Notes: a model not told the origin generated them from the sequence alone. A stretch of 64,000 nt of DNA from Sphingomonadales bacterium (GCA_016720115.1 JADJXT010000001.1:744001-808000); one strand, 5' to 3'; counted from the stretch's first letter, positions 17,031 through 26,325 are shown. Numbers and translations are program-made.

Positions 17031-17638
17031 GCCTGCGGCGGCGGGCCAGATTGAGGTGCCGGAGCGAGTAATTTTGCCAGCATCCGTTTGGCGGCGAACA
17101 ACCCCCAGATCGCAAGACCGAGCAGCACCAGCGCGATAACAGCAGCGATCAGCGGGTTGGCAAAGGCCAGCGCGAGCAGCCCGCCCGTCACTACATCCTC
17201 CGCCGTTGAAAGCACGATATTGCTCACCGGTTCCGGGCTGGTGTTGACGGCAGCACGGGCGGTTGCCTTGGTGGCATGGCTGGCCAGCGCAGCCCCGCCA
17301 CCGAGCAGGAAGACGATCACCTGCCATACCGGATCGCCTGCATCGACCACTGCGAGCGCGAGCAACGCCCCGCCCAGCGGCCGGATCAGCGTGTTGAGAC
17401 CGTCCCAGATCGAATCGAGCCAGGCAATCTTGTCGGCGAAAAATTCTGCGAGCGCGCCGAGACCTGCAATGCCGATCACCCAGGGGTTGGCAAGCGCGTC
17501 GAGCATCTTGAGGTTTTCGGGCAAGTCGACCACCCCGAAATGCATGGCGAGGCCGGTGCCGAACACCGTCAGATAAAGCCGCCAGCCCGATAGCAGGCTG
17601 ACGCTTGCGGCCAGCCCCAGCAATTCGACGATACCCAT
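17027..17638 (-). CDS. DUF4126 membrane protein
   Basis: A 203-residue inner-membrane protein with several hydrophobic segments and small-residue-rich loops (LAASVSLLSGWRLYLTVFGTGLA at the N-terminus, FLLGGGAALASHATKATARAAVN in the middle). This matches the DUF4126 family. The function is unknown. The start MGIVELLG is preferred because upstream codons are Pro/Ser-rich and unlike a membrane protein. The C-terminus is Pro-rich. Confidence 0.8.
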   Translation of the reverse strand: MGIVELLGLAASVSLLSGWRLYLTVFGTGLAMHFGVVDLPENLKMLDALANPWVIGIAGLGALAEFFADKIAWLDSIWDGLNTLIRPLGGALLALAVVDAGDPVWQVIVFLLGGGAALASHATKATARAAVNTSPEPVSNIVLSTAEDVVTGGLLALAFANPLIAAVIALVLLGLAIWGLFAAKRMLAKLLAPAPQSGPPPQA

Positions 17639-17740
17639 CCAGCCTCTCCCCGGATCAACTGCGGATACCCCCATGATGCCAGCTTGTCGGCAAGGTGGCA
17701 ATGGGAGGGAGTGAGAGTTTACGCTGGCGGTGAACGCAGT

Positions 17741-17766
17741 TCCCCTCCCGCTTGCGGGAGGGGAGA
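17741..17766. repeat. Intergenic CCCCTCCCGC palindrome
   Basis: CCCCTCCCGC-TTGC-GGGAGGGG, a single hairpin of the same family as the uvrA insertion. It lies in the roughly 230-bp gap between the DUF4126 gene and the secreted repeat protein; I see nothing else recognisable in that gap. Confidence 0.75.
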
Positions 17767-17868
17767 ATTGAGCGCATGTGGGGAGGGAAAATGAGCAAGG
17801 CTGGCCGCCCCGTCCGGGTGTGCAGTGGACGAACGGGACGACCAAGCGAGAAGGGAGAGGGCTTCCGA

Positions 17869-18384
17869 TCAGCGTTTGCGCTGCTTACGGATCACACTGG
17901 TATCGCGCGTGACTATGCCGTTCGGACGCGAAACCCTGTCGGTTCGATTGTACACTTCAGTACCATTGCGCGAAGCTGAACGACTGGCGGTAAAGCCGTC
18001 ATCGGTGCGGGTTTTCGATCCCGTATAGCTGTACGCGCCGCCTTTGGGCCCCGTGCCGCTGCCGGTCGCAGTCCAGCCATTATCAGTGCGGGTGCGTTCA
18101 TATTCGTAGGATGAGGTTTGCCCGTTGAAACCGGTGCGCGATCCGCTGCCGGTAAAGCCGGTATCGGTGCGCTGGCGGTCGCGTTCGGTGGTCGCGGTTG
18201 CGCCATCGCTCTTGCGGGTCGTGACCTTGTCGGAACTGAAGGTTCCGGCTTCCTTGTCGCGAACATTTGTCTTGGTGCTGCTGGCCTTTGGGCCATCGAA
18301 TGTCGAGGTTCGGGTAACCGGTTCGGCGAATGCCGCACCTGCCAGAAGCGTTGCGGAGAGGGTGATCGCTATCAGCTTTTTCAT
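17869..18384 (-). CDS. Secreted protein with three 27-residue Thr/Gly-rich repeats
   Basis: A 171-residue protein with a signal peptide (MKKLIAITLSATLLAG, cleaved after AFA). Residues 72-98, 99-125 and 126-152 are three degenerate repeats, each starting RTD-x-G-[FW]-T and rich in Gly, Ser, Thr and Arg. The mature protein is hydrophilic and basic and looks mostly disordered or beta-like. I do not recognise a named family. It lies just downstream of the sigma-factor pair on the same strand, with a 53-bp gap, and may belong to its regulon. Confidence 0.75.
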   Translation of the reverse strand: MKKLIAITLSATLLAGAAFAEPVTRTSTFDGPKASSTKTNVRDKEAGTFSSDKVTTRKSDGATATTERDRQRTDTGFTGSGSRTGFNGQTSSYEYERTRTDNGWTATGSGTGPKGGAYSYTGSKTRTDDGFTASRSASRNGTEVYNRTDRVSRPNGIVTRDTSVIRKQRKR

Positions 18385-18437
18385 GGGTCGATGTCCTTTG
18401 CTGTCTGTCGAAAGCCGTTTTCGAAGCCTTCAGACAT

Positions 18438-19388
18438 TCAACGCGCGACGTCGGCATTCCCTTCGCCCGCTGTCTCGATTTTTTCTTCTACGGGCGCATT
18501 TTGCTGCGATTGCCGGATGGTCCGCAATTCCTGCCGGATCGCACGCCGCTCGGTGGGGGAAGCTGTGCGCAATTGCTCGCGCAGGTCGCGGATGCGCGCT
18601 TGCTGGTCTGCGGGCATCCGGCGGAAGGCATCGCGTCGGGCTTCGCTTTGGGCTGCAACGCTGCCGGGTTGTCGCACCGTGCCTGCCACCACTTCGCCGC
18701 CACGCACCGGGATCCCGGCTTCATCCGATCCCTGTTTTTGCAGCCCCCGACGCACCAGTTCGCGTTTGATGCGCTGACGGACCACCGGGTTTTGCAGTGC
18801 CCGGTGTTCGACGAATGCGCGCCGCAACTCGGGAATCGTGGCCTCGCCCTTGTCGAGCATAGCCTGGATTTCCCGTCGTGCGATGGCAAGCTTCTCCTGT
18901 CTCGGCAGTGACTGGAATTCGGAATCGGAGTGCAGCCGCCGATACAGTTCCCGCACCGCCTGTCGGCCGTTGGGGGATGGTTGGGTTTCGGTCGTGATGG
19001 CCGCTTTACTGTCATTTGCTGCTACCGGCCTGGGCGCAGCTTTGGGCTCTTTTCGCGAAGGCAGTTCGACCAGTTGCGCCTTGGCCAGCGCATCGCTGAC
19101 CACCGGGACATACACCGGTTTGCCAAAGAAACCGGAGGCTGCGGCGGTAGCGGTAGCAAGGCCGAAAGCAGCAGCAATGGTGACGATCCGCCCCGACCTT
19201 CGCCAGCCGGTGCCGCCAAAGGCGCGGCGCGCTGTTGGTAGCGGCGGCGTGACGCTCGGTCCATCGGATGGCAGGTCGCCCGCATCGATTCGCGCAACCA
19301 GCCGGTCGCTAAAACCCTGCGGCAGCGGTGGCACCGTCAGCCGGTTGAGCGCAGTTGCGATATGCGAGGGGAATGCAGGCCTGGTCAT
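18438..19388 (-). CDS. Membrane protein coupled to ECF sigma factor (putative anti-sigma or sensor)
   Basis: A 316-residue protein with one membrane span at about residues 68-90 (VTIAAAFGLATATAAASGFF). The N-terminal 66 residues would be cytoplasmic. The C-terminal part is charged and helical, with Arg/Gln-rich stretches (ARIRDLREQLR, ERRAIRQELRTIRQ) that resemble Spy/CpxP-like or DUF3106-like periplasmic sensors. Its start overlaps the sigma-factor stop (ATGA), so the two are translated together. That arrangement and topology suggest an anti-sigma factor, but no ZAS or other named anti-sigma motif is seen. Confidence 0.75.
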   Translation of the reverse strand: MTRPAFPSHIATALNRLTVPPLPQGFSDRLVARIDAGDLPSDGPSVTPPLPTARRAFGGTGWRRSGRIVTIAAAFGLATATAAASGFFGKPVYVPVVSDALAKAQLVELPSRKEPKAAPRPVAANDSKAAITTETQPSPNGRQAVRELYRRLHSDSEFQSLPRQEKLAIARREIQAMLDKGEATIPELRRAFVEHRALQNPVVRQRIKRELVRRGLQKQGSDEAGIPVRGGEVVAGTVRQPGSVAAQSEARRDAFRRMPADQQARIRDLREQLRTASPTERRAIRQELRTIRQSQQNAPVEEKIETAGEGNADVAR

Positions 19389-19954
19389 GCCGTCACGCCC
19401 TTGCCTTCGACACAATCGCGCAAACTGGTCCGCGCACGGAACAATAGCGATTCGAACGCCTTGATTTGCATGGCCAAAATATCGGCGGCCATTTTATTCT
19501 GCCTTTCCTCATAATAGGTCAGCACGATCGCCGCACGTTGCCGGTCGGGCAGGGCCTCGATGCAGGTGGCGACAGCGTTGCGTATTTCGTCTGCCTCGAT
19601 CGCCTCGTCCGCCAGCGGGCTTTCGTCGGCGGGCTCGGGGATTGCATCTTCGCCGACGAAGCGGCGGCGGCGGATGCGGTCGACGCAGGCGTTGGTCGCC
19701 ACGCGCGTCAGCCAAGCGGCAACGCCGGGGCCGCCCGCCTGCCAGCGCCCGGCAAACTGCCACAGCCGCAGCAGTGTTTCCTGCGCCACATCTTCGGCCT
19801 CAGTGGCATCGGCGAGCATGCGATAGGCAATGCGCCAGGGGATGTCGGCATTGCGATCCGCAAGCAGCCGCAAGGCATCTGAATCGCGCGCGGCGACCCG
19901 CGCCATCAGCGCGTCGTCGCTCTCGCTCGCAATTGCCTGCGCGGTTGTGGCCAT
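19385..19954 (-). CDS. ECF-type RNA polymerase sigma factor
   Basis: A 189-residue sigma-70-family factor with only regions 2 and 4. Region 2 includes AYRMLADATEAEDVAQETLLRLW (the DAEDVxQE-type motif) and region 2.4 NACVDRIRRRR. Region 4 is LPDRQRAAIVLTYYEERQNKMAADILAM, with an altered helix-turn-helix (MAADILAMQIKAFESLLFRAR) followed by a Cys near the end. It controls a set of promoters, probably its own operon; the downstream gene is its likely regulator. Confidence 0.92.
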   Translation of the reverse strand: MATTAQAIASESDDALMARVAARDSDALRLLADRNADIPWRIAYRMLADATEAEDVAQETLLRLWQFAGRWQAGGPGVAAWLTRVATNACVDRIRRRRFVGEDAIPEPADESPLADEAIEADEIRNAVATCIEALPDRQRAAIVLTYYEERQNKMAADILAMQIKAFESLLFRARTSLRDCVEGKGVTA

Positions 19955-20068
19955 CGGGTCCGGTCCTCGGCGGAAGTGCCTTCATGTCTATAACGCGCCG
20001 GTTACAAAAACCCTTCGCGAAAAAATCATGGCTTGGCAGCGCGCTGCTTTCATGCTGCATTGGCGGCG

Positions 20069-20869
20069 ATGTCTGAAGAATTATTGATCCACCCCGTCAC
20101 CGGCGAAGTCATGCCGCCAGCGACCCCCGCCGCCACCATGGTGATTTTCCGCAACAATCCGGAGGGCGGCCCGCCGCTGATCCTGATGGTCGAGCGGGTG
20201 AAGTCCATGGCCTTTGCCGGAGGCATGGTCGTTTTTCCGGGAGGCAAGGTCGACGACCATGACCGGGCTTTTGCAGGGATTATCGACCATGGGCTTGATC
20301 TCCACGAAGCGGCCGCCCGATTGGCGGTGATCCGTGAAACGATCGAAGAAGCAGGGCTGGCTCTGGCTCTTGAAGGCGTCGCCGACGCCGCCGATTGCGC
20401 AGAGGCGCGCGCGGCGCTGCATGACGGGGCGAGCCTCAAGGAAATCTGCGACGACAATGGCTGGACGCCGCAGCTCGACAAGCTGGTGCCCTGGGCACGC
20501 TGGCGCCCGCCCAATCTGGAAACGCGGGTTTTTGACACCCGCTTCTACCTGCTCGATGCAGGGGATGCGCATCTGCCAGCAGTGGTCGACAATACCGAAA
20601 ACCGCATGTTGTTCTGGGATAGCGCGTCGGGGATATTGGACAAGATTGCGCGCGACGAAGTGAAGGCCATCTTCCCCACGGTGCGCAATCTGGAACGGCT
20701 GGCGCAGTTTGAATGCTTTGGCGATGCTGCCGCCCATGCCGCGGACTATCCGGTGAAGCTGTTGCTGACCTATGTCGAAAAACGCGACGGCGTGCCGCAC
20801 ATCTGCATCCCCGACGGCCATGGCTATCCGATCGTTGCCGAGGCGATGACCACCGCGACACGCGGCTGA
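20069..20869 (+). CDS. Nudix hydrolase
   Basis: A 266-residue pyrophosphohydrolase. The Nudix box is split by a longer loop, as in the NUDT19-like group: PGGKVDDHD and then RETIEEAGLAL about 30 residues later, the latter supplying the metal-binding glutamates of REUxEExGU. The substrate is a nucleoside diphosphate linked to another group; CoA derivatives are one option for this subgroup. The start MSEELLIHP is chosen because upstream codons belong to the region facing the divergent sigma gene; its ribosome site is weak. Confidence 0.85.
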   Translation: MSEELLIHPVTGEVMPPATPAATMVIFRNNPEGGPPLILMVERVKSMAFAGGMVVFPGGKVDDHDRAFAGIIDHGLDLHEAAARLAVIRETIEEAGLALALEGVADAADCAEARAALHDGASLKEICDDNGWTPQLDKLVPWARWRPPNLETRVFDTRFYLLDAGDAHLPAVVDNTENRMLFWDSASGILDKIARDEVKAIFPTVRNLERLAQFECFGDAAAHAADYPVKLLLTYVEKRDGVPHICIPDGHGYPIVAEAMTTATRG

Positions 20870-20911
20870 CCGAACGAAAACAGGCCGCGCCGGGCCAGCC
20901 GGGGTGCGGAC

Positions 20912-21229
20912 TCAATCCTCGGGTGCGATGGTGACCGTCAGGCCTTCGAGGCTGTCGTTCATGTGGATCTGGCACGACAGGCGCGAGCTTTCGTTGCGGC
21001 TGTCAGTCGAATCGAGCAGGTCGTTCTCGTCTTCGGTCATCGCCGGAACCTTGTCGGCATAGGCGCCATCGACAAAGACGTGGCAGGTCGCGCAGCTGCA
21101 GCAGCCGCCACACAGCGCCAGCAATTCGTCAAAGCCGTTGTCGCGGATCACTTCCATCAGCGACAGGCCATTCTGGGCCTCGACGTCGCGGCCTTCTCCA
21201 TTGCGCGAAATGACGGTAATCTTGGGCAT
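20912..21229 (-). CDS. [2Fe-2S] ferredoxin, adrenodoxin/putidaredoxin type
   Basis: A 105-residue electron carrier. The cluster ligands are C40, C46, C49 and C86 (C-x5-C-x2-C...C), the vertebrate-type pattern used by bacterial P450 systems and Fe-S assembly. Two extra cysteines (C43, C44) sit inside the first loop. It has the usual DELLALCGGCCSCATCHV and RLSCQI segments. It stands alone, with an ATG preceded by a moderate ribosome site. It is a plausible redox partner for the CYP153-like or second P450 in this window; this is inference. Confidence 0.92.
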   Translation of the reverse strand: MPKITVISRNGEGRDVEAQNGLSLMEVIRDNGFDELLALCGGCCSCATCHVFVDGAYADKVPAMTEDENDLLDSTDSRNESSRLSCQIHMNDSLEGLTVTIAPED

Positions 21230-21382
21230 ATGGAACTCCCCTTCTCGAACCGGATTTGCGCGCCTGATAGTTGGCGCTTGACGTTAAGGGAAGCCTCTTT
21301 TTGTGGACAAAAGACTTGAGGGCCTTGGCCTATGCAGGTGCGCTCCCTATGTCCGGCTGCGAATAGCAGCAGGATTCTCCAT

Positions 21383-22336
21383 ATGTCGAACGATCGCCAC
21401 GCCCCCGTCATCATCATCGGATCGGGCCCGGCAGGATATACCGCAGCCGTCTATGCAGCGCGCGCCAACCTCCATCCGATGATCGTCACCGGCGTGGAAA
21501 TCGGCGGGCAGCTGATGACGACGACCGAGGTCGACAACTGGCCGGGCGACGATGCCGGGGTGATGGGCCCCGAACTGATGGAGCGGATGCGCAAACATGC
21601 CGAGCGTTTCGGCACCCGGATCGAGAATGACTATATCGAAAAGGTCGATTTTTCGAAGCGGCCCTTCGTGCTCACGGGCGGGGCGGGCGATTACACCGCC
21701 GACGCCGTCATCATCGCGACCGGCGCAAGCGCGCAATATCTGGGGCTGCCTTCGGAACAGGCCTTTATGGGCAAGGGCGTGTCGGCCTGCGCGACCTGCG
21801 ATGGTTTTTTCTATCGCAACAAGCCGGTGGCAGTAATCGGCGGCGGCAACACCGCGGTTGAAGAGGCGCTCTATCTCGCCAACATCGCCAGCCATGTGAC
21901 GCTGGTGCATCGCCGCGACAAATTGAAAGCCGAGAAGATCTTGCAGGACCGCCTGTTCGCGCGCGAGGCTGAGGGCAAGATAACGATCAGGTGGAACCAC
22001 ACGCTTGATGAAGTGCTGGGCGATGCCATGGGCGTGACGGGGATGCGGATCAAATCGACGCAGGATGGCGCGACCGAGGATGTCGAGCTGCACGGCGTCT
22101 TCATCGCCATCGGGCACAAGCCCAATACCGGCATATTCGAAGGCCATCTTGATATGGCGGGCGGCTATATCAAGGTGCGCGGCGGGGCCGAGGGACAGGC
22201 GACCGAAACCAGTGTCCCCGGCGTTTTTGCCTGTGGTGACGTGATGGACCATATCTACCGGCAGGCAGTGACCAGCGCCGGAACGGGCTGTATGGCCGCG
22301 CTCGACGCCGAACGGTTTATTGATGCGATCGGCTAA
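21383..22336 (+). CDS. trxB: Thioredoxin-disulfide reductase
   Basis: NADPH- and FAD-dependent enzyme that keeps thioredoxin reduced. It has 317 residues. The FAD motif GSGPAGYTAAVYAARA is at residues 13-28, the redox pair is C136/C139 in ACATCDG, and the NADPH motif is GGGNTAVEEA. The C-terminal CGDVMDHIYRQAVTSAGTGCMAA segment is standard. It diverges from the ferredoxin gene with about 150 bp between starts, and is followed 38 bp later by the DUF481 gene on the same strand. Confidence 0.96.
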   Translation: MSNDRHAPVIIIGSGPAGYTAAVYAARANLHPMIVTGVEIGGQLMTTTEVDNWPGDDAGVMGPELMERMRKHAERFGTRIENDYIEKVDFSKRPFVLTGGAGDYTADAVIIATGASAQYLGLPSEQAFMGKGVSACATCDGFFYRNKPVAVIGGGNTAVEEALYLANIASHVTLVHRRDKLKAEKILQDRLFAREAEGKITIRWNHTLDEVLGDAMGVTGMRIKSTQDGATEDVELHGVFIAIGHKPNTGIFEGHLDMAGGYIKVRGGAEGQATETSVPGVFACGDVMDHIYRQAVTSAGTGCMAALDAERFIDAIG

Positions 22337-22374
22337 AGGCTGATCGGCGGCATGGTAGGGAAAGGAGCAGGCGG

Positions 22375-23292
22375 ATGAGGATGACGGGATTTGCTGTGTT
22401 CGCGGCGCTTTCTGCCTTTTCCGGCCCCGCGCTTGCCGAGCTTCCCCAGCCCGTGGCGGCCATGCTCGACGAGGCGATCGCCGGGGGCAACGAGGCTGAA
22501 ATCGAGGCCGTGGCCAAATTTGCCCGCAAGGCACTGCCGGGGCAGGAAGCCGAAATCGACGAGAAGCTGAGCGGCCACCGGGCAAAAATCGCCGCCGCCG
22601 CTGCCGCGCAGGCAGAGGCCGATCAGGATGCGCGCGACCGCGCCGGATTTTTCAGCAACTGGACCGGCAAGGGCGAACTGGGCGGTTTTCTGTCGGCGGG
22701 CAACTCCGACACCAAGGGCTTGGCTGCGGGGTTGGCGCTGACGCGCGAGACGACCGACTGGCGGCTCAATCTGCGCGCCAATGCCGATTATCAGCGTTCG
22801 AATGGCGCAACGAGTGCCGAGCAGATTTCGGCGGCGATCGAACCCAATTACAAGCTTGGCGAGCATCTGTTCGTCTATGGTCTGGGGCAATATGAGCGCG
22901 ATCCGTTTCAGGGTTTTGACGCGCGCTACATCCTCTCGGGCGGCGTCGGATACCGCCCCGTCAACACCGACGGTTTCAAACTCGACCTCAAGGCCGGCCC
23001 TGCCTGGCGCAACACCGATTTCACCAGCTCTGCCGATGAGAATGCTTTTTCGGGGCTGGGCTCGGCCAACCTGTTCTGGAAACTGTCGCCAACGCTTTCG
23101 CTGAATGAGGCGGCGTCGATCCTCACCCAGTCGGACAAATCCACGCTGACCGCGCTCACATCGGTCGATGCGCGGATCAACGGTTCGCTTTCGGCCCGGC
23201 TGTCCTATCAGGTCCGCCACGAAACCAACCCACCGGCGGGGCTGAAGAACACCGATACTTTATCGCGAATGACGCTGGTTTACGGTTTCTGA
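22375..23292 (+). CDS. DUF481 (YdiY-like) outer-membrane protein
   Basis: A 305-residue exported protein: signal peptide ending PALA, then a helical, Ala/Glu-rich segment to about residue 90, then an antiparallel beta-barrel-like domain ending in the terminal aromatic YGF usual for outer-membrane proteins. ELGGFLSAGNSDTKGLAAGL is the typical DUF481 opening. The function is unknown; YdiY of E. coli is acid-inducible. The ribosome site AGGAG is nine bases before the first ATG. Probably co-transcribed with trxB. Confidence 0.87.
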   Translation: MRMTGFAVFAALSAFSGPALAELPQPVAAMLDEAIAGGNEAEIEAVAKFARKALPGQEAEIDEKLSGHRAKIAAAAAAQAEADQDARDRAGFFSNWTGKGELGGFLSAGNSDTKGLAAGLALTRETTDWRLNLRANADYQRSNGATSAEQISAAIEPNYKLGEHLFVYGLGQYERDPFQGFDARYILSGGVGYRPVNTDGFKLDLKAGPAWRNTDFTSSADENAFSGLGSANLFWKLSPTLSLNEAASILTQSDKSTLTALTSVDARINGSLSARLSYQVRHETNPPAGLKNTDTLSRMTLVYGF

Positions 23293-23298
23293 CGCCGC

Positions 23299-23329
23299 GG
23301 CAGGCGGGTGATCAACCCGCCGCCTTTTT
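23299..23329 (+). terminator. Rho-independent terminator after DUF481 gene
   Basis: GGCAGGCGGGT pairs with ACCCGCCGCC across GATCA and is followed by TTTTT. The hairpin overlaps the last codons of the convergent glcB gene, so it also forms part of the glcB coding sequence. Confidence 0.7.
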
Positions 23330-25396
23330 CACCTGCCGGAATTTGTGCAACAGCGGTTCGGTATAGCCGCTGGGCTGCGCGACGCCTTCAAAGACAAGGG
23401 CGCGCGCGGCCTTCAGCGCAATGCTGTCCCCCTCCAGCTTTTCATAAAGCGGATCACCCGCATTTTGCGCATCGACCTTTGCAGCCATTTTGGCAAAGGC
23501 AGCATCGACCTGTTCGGCGGTGCAGACGCCATGGAGCAGCCAGTTGGCGATATGCTGCGATGAAATGCGCAGCGTTGCCCGGTCTTCCATCAGGCCGATA
23601 TCGTGAATGTCGGGCACCTTGGAACAGCCGATCCCCTGGTCGATCCAGCGCACGACATAGCCCAACAGGCCCTGGACGTTGTTTTCCAGCTCCTGCCGCA
23701 CTTCCTCGGCTGACCAGTTGTGACCGCGCGGCGCTGCCGGAATGGTAAGCAGGGCGTCGAGGGCAGGGGTTTGCTTGCCCGCCAGTTCCGACTGCACCTC
23801 GAACACATCGACCATGTGGTAGTGCATCGCGTGCAGTGTGGCGGCGGTGGGGGAGGGTACCCAGGCGGTGTTCGCGCCCGATTTGGGATGGCCGATCTTT
23901 TGCGCCATCATGTCCTTCATCATGTCGGGTGCGGCCCACATGCCCTTGCCGATCTGCGCTTTGCCCGAAAGCCCACAGGAAAGCCCGATCTGCACGTTGC
24001 GCGCTTCATAGGCCTGAATCCACGCGCTGGATTTCATGTCTGCCTTGCGGATCATCGGCCCGGCCTGCATCGCTGTGTGCATCTCGTCTCCGGTGCGGTC
24101 CAGGAAGCCGGTGTTGATGAAGACGATCCGGTCCTTCACCGCATAGATACACGCAGCAAGATTGGCGCTGGTGCGGCGTTCCTCATCCATCACGCCGACC
24201 TTGATCGTGTTCCGGTCGAGCCCGAGCAGGTCTTCGACCGCATCGAACAGGTTGTTGGTGAAGGCGCATTCTTCGGGCCCGTGCTGCTTGGGCTTGACGA
24301 TATAGATGCTGCCTGCCCGGCTGTTGCGGTATTTGCCGAGGCCGAGCAGGTCGTGCATCGCGCAGAGCGAGGTGAAGACTGCGTCCAATATGCCTTCGGG
24401 GGCTTCCGAACCGTCGGGCAGCAGCACCGCAGGGTTGGTCATCAGATGGCCGACATTGCGCACGAACATGACCGAGCGGCCGTGGAGCAGTTCCTCGTCC
24501 CATTCGCGGTCGTCGTCGAGCGCGCGGGTCATGGTACGACCGCCCTTGTCGAAGCTTGCGGTCAGATCGCCGCGCATCAGACCCAGCCAGTTGGTATAGC
24601 CCTTGACCTTGTCTTCGGCATCGACCGCCGCGACCGAATCCTCAAGATCGATGATCGTGGTCAGCGCGGCTTCGAGGATGACATCGGCGATCCCCGCCTT
24701 GTCGGTCTTGCCCACCGGATGCGCGCGGTCGACGACGATTTCGATGCCCAGCCCGTTGTTGCGCAAGAGGATATCGTCGCCGCGCCGGATGATCGGCACC
24801 GATGCATCGGCCAGTTGCAGGTCGCCGCCGTCCCAATCGGCCCAGCTACCTTCGGCCAGCGGCACCGCCTGGTCGAGGAATGTGCGCGCATAAGCAATCA
24901 CCGCATCGCCGCGTGCGGTGTCATAGCCGCCGGGACGAGCGGCGGGGGCATCGAGAACATCGGTGCCGTAGAGCGCGTCGTACAGGCTGCCCCAGCGCGC
25001 ATTGGCGGCGTTGAGCACGAAGCGGTCGTTGAGCGCGGGTACAACCAACTGAGGGCCCGCCATGGTTGCGATCTCGGCATCGACATTCTGTGTGCCGATT
25101 TCGAAGCCGACAGGCTCGGGAACCAGATAGCCGATCTCGGTCAGGAATGCCTTATAGGCCGCCATATCGGCAATCGGGCCGGGATTGGCCTTGTGCCAGG
25201 CGTCGAGCTTTGCCTGAATGTCGTCGCGCTTGGCGAGCAACGCGCGATTGACGGGAACGAAGCGCGCAAGGATATCCGCCAGACCCTGCCACAGGGCATC
25301 GGTGGCGACACCTGTTCCCGGCAGCGCTTTGGCTTCAACGAAATCGGCGAGCGGGCTGGCGACCTGCAAGCCGGCGCGGTTGACATATTCTGACAT
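23312..25396 (-). CDS. glcB: Malate synthase G
   Basis: Condenses glyoxylate with acetyl-CoA to malate, letting the cell grow on acetate, fatty acids or glycolate. The single-chain G form has 694 residues here. Recognisable family segments are TTIIDLEDSVAAVDAEDK, RAGSIYIVKPKQHGPEECAFTNNLFD, NTGFLDRTGDEMHT and GKGMWAAPDMM. The start MSEYVNRAGLQV fits the family; an ATG four codons upstream is possible. No isocitrate lyase gene is in the window. In an organism with a CYP153-like enzyme it would help assimilate acetyl-CoA from alkane oxidation, which is inference. Confidence 0.97.
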   Translation of the reverse strand: MSEYVNRAGLQVASPLADFVEAKALPGTGVATDALWQGLADILARFVPVNRALLAKRDDIQAKLDAWHKANPGPIADMAAYKAFLTEIGYLVPEPVGFEIGTQNVDAEIATMAGPQLVVPALNDRFVLNAANARWGSLYDALYGTDVLDAPAARPGGYDTARGDAVIAYARTFLDQAVPLAEGSWADWDGGDLQLADASVPIIRRGDDILLRNNGLGIEIVVDRAHPVGKTDKAGIADVILEAALTTIIDLEDSVAAVDAEDKVKGYTNWLGLMRGDLTASFDKGGRTMTRALDDDREWDEELLHGRSVMFVRNVGHLMTNPAVLLPDGSEAPEGILDAVFTSLCAMHDLLGLGKYRNSRAGSIYIVKPKQHGPEECAFTNNLFDAVEDLLGLDRNTIKVGVMDEERRTSANLAACIYAVKDRIVFINTGFLDRTGDEMHTAMQAGPMIRKADMKSSAWIQAYEARNVQIGLSCGLSGKAQIGKGMWAAPDMMKDMMAQKIGHPKSGANTAWVPSPTAATLHAMHYHMVDVFEVQSELAGKQTPALDALLTIPAAPRGHNWSAEEVRQELENNVQGLLGYVVRWIDQGIGCSKVPDIHDIGLMEDRATLRISSQHIANWLLHGVCTAEQVDAAFAKMAAKVDAQNAGDPLYEKLEGDSIALKAARALVFEGVAQPSGYTEPLLHKFRQVKKAAG

Positions 25397-25527
25397 GGTT
25401 GGCTCCAATAAGTTGATGGGGCCCGGGGAGAGTTTTTTATTGGCCGCGCCCTAGCGGGACTTTGGGAGATTCAAAAGCGGAAAGTTGGATAGGATATGGT
25501 AAGCTGTTGCTGCTAAAGGCACTGCCG

Positions 25528-26325
25528 ATGTTTCTTGAACGCCAATTTGTTGAAAAACCATGGGGGCGCCGCGACTTGCCGCCTGAATTTGGTGCGCCTG
25601 CAGACCGTTCGATCGGGGAAATCTGGTATACAGGTTCAAATCAGGCTGCGCTTCCGCTGCTCGTCAAATGGTTGTTCACATCCGAAAAACTGTCGATCCA
25701 GGTGCACCCGTCCGATGCAGACGCGCAGGTGCGCGGATTGCCGTCGGGCAAGGAAGAATGCTGGTACATCGTCGACGCCGAGCCCGGTGCGGTTTTGGGC
25801 ATCGGCACCAAAAGAGCGTTAACCGCTGACGAGCTGCGCGATGCATCGCTGTCGGGCGAAATCGAGCAGCTTGTCGACTGGAAGGCGGTCAGCGCAGGGG
25901 ATTTCTTCTACATCCCTGCAGGCACGGTTCACGCAATCGGGGCAGGCATCACATTGGTCGAGGTCCAGCAGTCCGCAGACATTACCTACCGCCTTTACGA
26001 TTATGGACGCCCGCGCGAACTGTATCTGGAAGACGGTGTAGCAGTGGCAAAGCCCGCGCCTTATGCCGAGACCTGCTTCGGCCATGTATCGGGCAACCAG
26101 AGACTGGTTTCGGGCCCGCACTTTTGGCTCCACCATGTTACCGACGCGGCGGCATTTGCCGCTATCAGCGAAGCTGGACCCTATTGGCTGATTCCCGTTT
26201 CAGGCAGCATCCTCCTCGATGAACGACAGCTTCTTTGCGGCGATTGTGCAATGGCCGACTCGCTCGATACCGTGCGCTTCGAAACGGGTGTTTCCCTGCT
26301 GGTTGCTGGAATTGCCGCGAACTGA
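25528..26325 (+). CDS. Class I mannose-6-phosphate isomerase, short form
   Basis: Zinc enzyme that interconverts mannose-6-phosphate and fructose-6-phosphate, feeding GDP-mannose and exopolysaccharide synthesis. It has 265 residues, shorter than E. coli ManA (391). Zinc-ligand segments are LSIQVHPSDADA, KEECWYIV and FFYIPAGTVHAIG. The cupin core is intact and the missing part is the C-terminal and helical domain, as in other short bacterial homologues. The ATG of MFLERQFVEKPWG is chosen; a TTG 66 bases upstream would add an unlikely leader. The partner phosphomannomutase-type gene is at 48601. Confidence 0.88.
   Translation: MFLERQFVEKPWGRRDLPPEFGAPADRSIGEIWYTGSNQAALPLLVKWLFTSEKLSIQVHPSDADAQVRGLPSGKEECWYIVDAEPGAVLGIGTKRALTADELRDASLSGEIEQLVDWKAVSAGDFFYIPAGTVHAIGAGITLVEVQQSADITYRLYDYGRPRELYLEDGVAVAKPAPYAETCFGHVSGNQRLVSGPHFWLHHVTDAAAFAAISEAGPYWLIPVSGSILLDERQLLCGDCAMADSLDTVRFETGVSLLVAGIAAN

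Noticed and set aside
15128..17766. CRISPR array suggested by repeated palindromes
   Set aside because: Copies are few, widely and unevenly spaced, differ in loop and length, and have no spacer pattern or cas genes.
23720..25393. Plus-strand frame of 557 codons opposite glcB
   Set aside because: Malate synthase G is unmistakable on the minus strand; the plus frame has no recognisable domain or start signal.
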